A stretch of DNA of 20,103 bases, taken from contig JACRCS010000842.1 in NCBI GenBank assembly GCA_016218905.1, forward strand, positions 1 to 20,103, read 5' to 3'. The first letter of the stretch is position 1, and each line of letters opens with the position of its first letter. The DNA is from Deltaproteobacteria bacterium. GTDB taxonomy: Bacteria; Desulfobacterota_C; Deferrisomatia; Deferrisomatales; JACRMM01. This document shows, piece by piece, positions 17,584-20,103 of the stretch. The position numbers and the translations under genes were made by a program. The notes beneath the pieces were generated by a model. That model was not told the DNA's origin. It saw only the letters and a program-made list of their open reading frames with translations, and ran no database searches.

Positions 17584-18315
17584 TCAGGCGACTCGGCCGA
17601 TTCGGCGGACCGCTTCGCCCGTCGTCTCGTCCATCACCGATTGAATCATCTTCTGGTACGACTCGAAGGCCCGCAGCGTCTCGATCGTACGGCTCATCTC
17701 GGCGACGCCCGAGACGTTGGCGTCCTCGAGCGTTCGCTGGAGGACGCGGCCCTTCGATGGTTGGGAGTTGGCGCCCCCCGCCGCGAAGAAGTAGCTCCCG
17801 CCGGCCTGCCGGAGGCCCCGGTACCCGGGAAAATCCGCGAGGGCGATCAGATCGACCTCGATGCCGCCGACGCGGAGGGCGCCGTTCCCGTCCACCTCCA
17901 CCTGCGCATCCGGGCCGGCGTCCGCGGGAAAGCGGATCGGTCCCCCCTGGCCGAGGAGCGCGTTCCCGTTCCCGTCCCGGACGACCCCATCCGGACCCTT
18001 CCGGAAGCGCCCGTCGCGGGTGTAGGCGGTCCCCCCTGGGGTCTCCACGGTGAAGAAGCCGTTGCCCTCGATGGCGAGGTCGAGGTCTCTCCCCGTCGGC
18101 CGGAACTGCCCCGGGCTGGCGTCCACGAACTCGCCCTCCAGCCGCACCTGCACGTCGCTCGGCAGCTCCGGAGTCGTCGGGCCGCGGGAGGCGCGCAGCT
18201 CGCGAGTGGCCTTGAAGCCGGGCGTCTGGACGTGGAAGAGATTCTTTGAGACGAGGTCGAGCCTTCGCGCCTCGACCATCATCCCGCTCGCCGCCGTGTA
18301 GAGCGCTCGAATCAC
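17584..18315 (-). CDS. flgF: Rod protein FlgF
   Basis: FlgF is a rod component adjoining FlgG. It is 243 aa. It starts VIRALYTAASGMMVEARRLD, with GTG at 18315 as the first codon and GGAGGAGGAAG just upstream. The rod signature is present but divergent: NLFHVQTPGFKATRE in place of the usual NLANVNTPGFK. Also present are LDLAIEGNGFFTVE and a C-terminal helix with ESYQKMIQSVMDET. The frame continues upstream of 18315, but the sequence there is not FlgF-like. It is the first gene of the flagellar operon in this window. flgB, flgC and the hook gene are not here. Confidence 0.92.
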   Translation of the reverse strand: MIRALYTAASGMMVEARRLDLVSKNLFHVQTPGFKATRELRASRGPTTPELPSDVQVRLEGEFVDASPGQFRPTGRDLDLAIEGNGFFTVETPGGTAYTRDGRFRKGPDGVVRDGNGNALLGQGGPIRFPADAGPDAQVEVDGNGALRVGGIEVDLIALADFPGYRGLRQAGGSYFFAAGGANSQPSKGRVLQRTLEDANVSGVAEMSRTIETLRAFESYQKMIQSVMDETTGEAVRRIGRVA

Positions 18316-18340
18316 GTTCTTCCTCCTCCGACCCGGACCC

Positions 18341-18357
18341 AAGCAAGGAGAGTGCCA
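18341..18357 (-). promoter_or_regulatory. Sigma-54 promoter of the flgF operon
   Basis: On the minus strand the sequence TGGCACTCTCCTTGCTT matches the sigma-54 consensus TGGCAC-N5-TTGC(A/T), with GG and GC separated by the required 10 nt. Transcription would begin about 18331, only about 15 nt before the flgF GTG, so the leader holds just the SD. An enhancer-binding protein would be needed. The repeat array 120-220 bp upstream is in the usual enhancer range. Confidence 0.75.
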
Positions 18358-18453
18358 GCGTTGAAACCGCGCCGACTGGGAGACCCGTCGCCCCGCCGGA
18401 GGGAGGGAAGGGACCTCGGGGGGGAAAGGACGGTCCGTGACGAGTGATGCCGG

Positions 18454-18549
18454 TGGGCTGAGTGGACTTAATGGACTTGATGGACACAGTGGACCCGTCG
18501 GGCGGTCCGCGTCGTCCATATCGTCCAGGTTGTCCCCTTCGTCCACCCC
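18454..18549. repeat. Five direct plus five inverted 9-nt units, TGGACNNNN / GTCCANNNN
   Basis: TGGAC-like pentamers begin at 18454 (TGGGC), 18463, 18472, 18481 and 18490, exactly 9 nt apart. After a 10-nt centre, the complementary GTCCA-like pentamers begin at 18505 (GTCCG), 18514, 18523, 18532 (GTCCC) and 18541, again exactly 9 nt apart. The two halves keep the same register, so each TGGAC can pair with a GTCCA in a long hairpin with 4x4 internal loops. Seven of the ten pentamers are perfect and the four spacer bases vary freely. This is not a CRISPR array or an IS end. Confidence 0.8.
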
Positions 18550-18596
18550 CGGGCCGCGCGCCGCAGGGCTTCCATCTGTCCGGGCGCAAAGGGCTG

Positions 18597-18605
18597 TGCT
18601 AGATT
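18597..18605 (+). promoter_or_regulatory. Extended -10 promoter for the thioesterase/GalT-like unit
   Basis: TGCTAGATT fits an extended -10 (TGn plus TAGATT, 4 of 6 to TATAAT). No strong -35 is seen. The start would be near 18612, leaving a 27-nt leader with AGGAGG at 18627-18632. Its architecture resembles the -10 candidate upstream of the ABC operon. Confidence 0.4.
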
Positions 18606-18638
18606 CCCTGAAACTCGGCTTGAACGAGGAGGATCGAG

Positions 18639-19052
18639 ATGGCCATCGAACCCACGCTCGGGGAGACCTTTACCTACGTGCTGTCCACCGATGGGACGAT
18701 GAGCGCCGCCCGGTTCCAGGGGAGCTCGCCGGACGTCTTCGCGAGCCCGTATCTGCTCGGCGCGGTGGAAGCGGCCGCGGCGCGTCTCATGGAGCGGTGG
18801 CTCGGGCCGGGCGAGATGAGCGTCGGGGCGGGTTTCGAGCTCCGGCACACGGCCCCGACGCCGCTCGGCTGGGAGGTGCGCACCGTCGCGACGCTCGTCG
18901 AGTGGAAGGGCAAGAAGTTCGTCTTCGCGGTCGAGTGCTTCGATGAGCTGGAGAAGATCGGAGAGGCGCGCCACACCCGGTTCATCGTCGAGGGAGCGGG
19001 CTTTGCCGCGCAGGTGGCGGCGAAGCTCGAGCGGCGGGAGGCGAGCCGATGA
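18639..19052 (+). CDS. FlK-like hotdog-fold thioesterase
   Basis: This predicted small cytoplasmic acyl-CoA thioesterase is 137 aa, of the hotdog fold. It resembles fluoroacetyl-CoA thioesterase FlK in DVFASPYLLGAVEAAAARLME, then GAGFELRHTAPTPLG and the terminal GEARHTRFIV. The FlK catalytic residues Thr42, Glu50 and His76 align to S36, E44 and H70 with a constant offset of 6, so the triad is kept with Thr replaced by Ser. Such proteins usually hydrolyse small acyl-CoAs. Fluoroacetate specificity cannot be inferred, and the F-specific loop residues are not assessed. The start ATG 18639 has AGGAGG with ideal 6-nt spacing. It overlaps the next gene by ATGA. Confidence 0.85.
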   Translation: MAIEPTLGETFTYVLSTDGTMSAARFQGSSPDVFASPYLLGAVEAAAARLMERWLGPGEMSVGAGFELRHTAPTPLGWEVRTVATLVEWKGKKFVFAVECFDELEKIGEARHTRFIVEGAGFAAQVAAKLERREASR

Positions 19053-20080
19053 ACCTGCAGTTCACGGCCGAGAGGGAGACCGCGCGGCTCCACCTCACCG
19101 ACGGGCGCTCGGTCGAGAGGCCGATCGAGATCCGGCGCCACCCGCTCACGGGGGAGACGACCCGGATCCTCGGCGCGCCCTTCCGCCCGCTCCGGGTCCC
19201 CGACATCCGGACCCAGTACGCGGCGAGCCGGGTGGGCTGCCCCTTCTGCCCGGATGCCCTGGAGAAGAGCACCCCCCGTTTCCACCCGGACGAGTTCGAT
19301 ATCCCCCGCTTCACGGCCGGCGAGGCCCGCGTCTTTCCGAACCTGCTCGCCTACTCGGGCGTCTGCGCCCTGACGGTGCTCACGGCCGAGCACTTCGTGC
19401 CGCTCATCGAGCTGCGGGCCGAGATGCTCCTGGACGGGTTCCGTGCCGCCCGCGCCTTCTTCCACGCGGCACGGGAGGCGCGACCCGACGTCCCGATCCG
19501 CCTCCTCCATTGGAACTTCATGCCCCCTGCCGGGTCGAGCATCCTCCATCCCCATCACCAGCTCATGGCGACCGCTACCGCGCCCAACCGCCTGCGGCGC
19601 CTGGCGGAGGGGTCCGCACGCTACCTCGCAGAGACCGGGAGGAACGCCTGGACCGAGCTCGTGGCCCGAGAGCGGCGGAGCGGCGAGCGGTGGGTGGGCG
19701 AGACGGCTCCGTGGTCGTGGGTCGCCGAGGCGGTTCCGCAGGGCCGCTACTTCGAGCTCGTCGGGATTCACGAGAGCCGCGGGGACGTCGCCGACCTCCG
19801 GGACGAGGACTTCCGCCCCCTCACGGAAACCCTCCTGCGCGTCTTCTCCTACCTCGACGCGAACGGGCTCTGGAGCTTCAACCTCGCGCTCATGGGTATC
19901 CCCGACGCCTCTCGGGGCTTCCGCTGCCAGGTGCGCCTCGTGCCCCGCACCTTCTTTCCGCCCGCGCAGTGCGCCGACGTCGCCTTCGAGGTGATCGAGG
20001 CGGAGCCGACGGCGCTGAGAGCGCCGGGAGTGGTGGCGCGGGAGCTTCGGGCGTGCGTCGACCAAGGTGAGACCGGATAG
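19049..20080 (+). CDS. GalT-like (HIT superfamily) nucleotidyltransferase or hydrolase
   Basis: The protein is 343 aa and resembles galactose-1-phosphate uridylyltransferases. A zinc-type CPFC pair is at C64/C67, with H115 in LTAEHF and H167 as possible further Zn ligands. RVFPNLLAYS is near 94-103. The active-site segment PPAGSSILHPHHQ is near 159-171. GalT has HPHxQ with the second His as the nucleophile that becomes uridylylated; here the motif is HPHHQ, so H169 would be that residue. No Leloir-pathway genes (galK, galE) are adjacent, so the substrate may be another nucleoside diphosphate or phosphate ester, as in ADP-sulfurylase or Ap4A phosphorylase relatives. It overlaps the thioesterase stop by ATGA, implying coupled expression. 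The last 23 bases of the window after its stop contain nothing recognisable. Confidence 0.8.
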   Translation: MNLQFTAERETARLHLTDGRSVERPIEIRRHPLTGETTRILGAPFRPLRVPDIRTQYAASRVGCPFCPDALEKSTPRFHPDEFDIPRFTAGEARVFPNLLAYSGVCALTVLTAEHFVPLIELRAEMLLDGFRAARAFFHAAREARPDVPIRLLHWNFMPPAGSSILHPHHQLMATATAPNRLRRLAEGSARYLAETGRNAWTELVARERRSGERWVGETAPWSWVAEAVPQGRYFELVGIHESRGDVADLRDEDFRPLTETLLRVFSYLDANGLWSFNLALMGIPDASRGFRCQVRLVPRTFFPPAQCADVAFEVIEAEPTALRAPGVVARELRACVDQGETG

Positions 20081-20103
20081 GCTGCGGAAGCGCAGGGGCC
20101 GGA

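Larger units (their letters stand above)
18316..18638. other. Divergent control region between flgF and the thioesterase gene
   Basis: No gene is supported here. From left to right it holds the flgF SD, the sigma-54 promoter, about 95 nt of GC-rich sequence without evident motifs (18358-18453), the 9-nt repeat array, and an extended -10 promoter plus SD for the thioesterase gene. Open frames crossing it are repeat-encoded low-complexity peptides. Confidence 0.7.

Noticed and set aside
18454..18549. CRISPR array or IS terminal repeats
   Set aside because: The conserved unit is only 5 nt in a 9-nt period, with no spacers of CRISPR length, no cas genes and no transposase.
18674..20065. 463-codon minus-strand frame antisense to the thioesterase and GalT-like genes
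   Set aside because: It is His/Arg/Glu-rich antisense shadow. The plus-strand genes have catalytic motifs and proper ribosome sites.

Overview
This window is high-GC bacterial DNA with densely packed genes. It carries a long flagellar operon on the minus strand, flanked by housekeeping and transport genes. FlgH and FlgI, the L- and P-ring proteins, imply a diderm (Gram-negative) cell wall. The gene order (flgF-G-A-H-I-J, a small ORF, flgM-N-K-L, fliW, csrA), the FliW-CsrA pair and a sigma-54 promoter fit a flagellated Desulfobacterota-, Myxococcota- or Acidobacteriota-like organism. The sequence alone does not settle the phylum.

Layout. Bases 1-2452 (+) hold clpB, cut at its 5' end by the window edge. 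Bases 2453-2681 are a convergent spacer with a hairpin that includes the clpB stop codon, a second hairpin, and an inverted pair of REP-like palindromes. Bases 2682-5360 (-) are aconitase (acnA). Divergent from acnA are a fused double-permease ABC transporter gene (5534-7258, +) and its ATPase (7261-8562, +), which has a C-terminal AAA-associated domain. A short convergent spacer with a G-quadruplex-type run separates these from the flagellar cluster.

Flagellar cluster, transcribed leftwards from 18315 to 8622: flgF and flgG (distal rod), flgA (P-ring chaperone), flgH (L-ring), flgI (P-ring), flgJ (rod-binding domain only), an unrecognised 59-aa ORF, flgM (anti-sigma-28), flgN (chaperone), flgK and flgL (hook-filament junction), fliW and csrA. 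A near-consensus sigma-54 promoter lies directly upstream of flgF. csrA has its own strong sigma-70-type promoter. Structural genes therefore run in assembly order and are followed by three regulators: FlgM for the late sigma factor, and FliW/CsrA for flagellin translation.

The 323-nt spacer 18316-18638 holds the sigma-54 promoter, a striking array of five direct and five inverted 9-nt units, and an extended -10 promoter for a rightward two-gene unit. That unit encodes a FlK-like hotdog thioesterase (18639-19052) and a GalT-like HIT-superfamily protein (19049-20080), overlapping by ATGA.

The least expected observations are the phased 9-nt inverted array, the flgJ/small ORF/flgM junction (an out-of-frame overlap or a frameshift), and the REP-like pair with compensatory stem changes.
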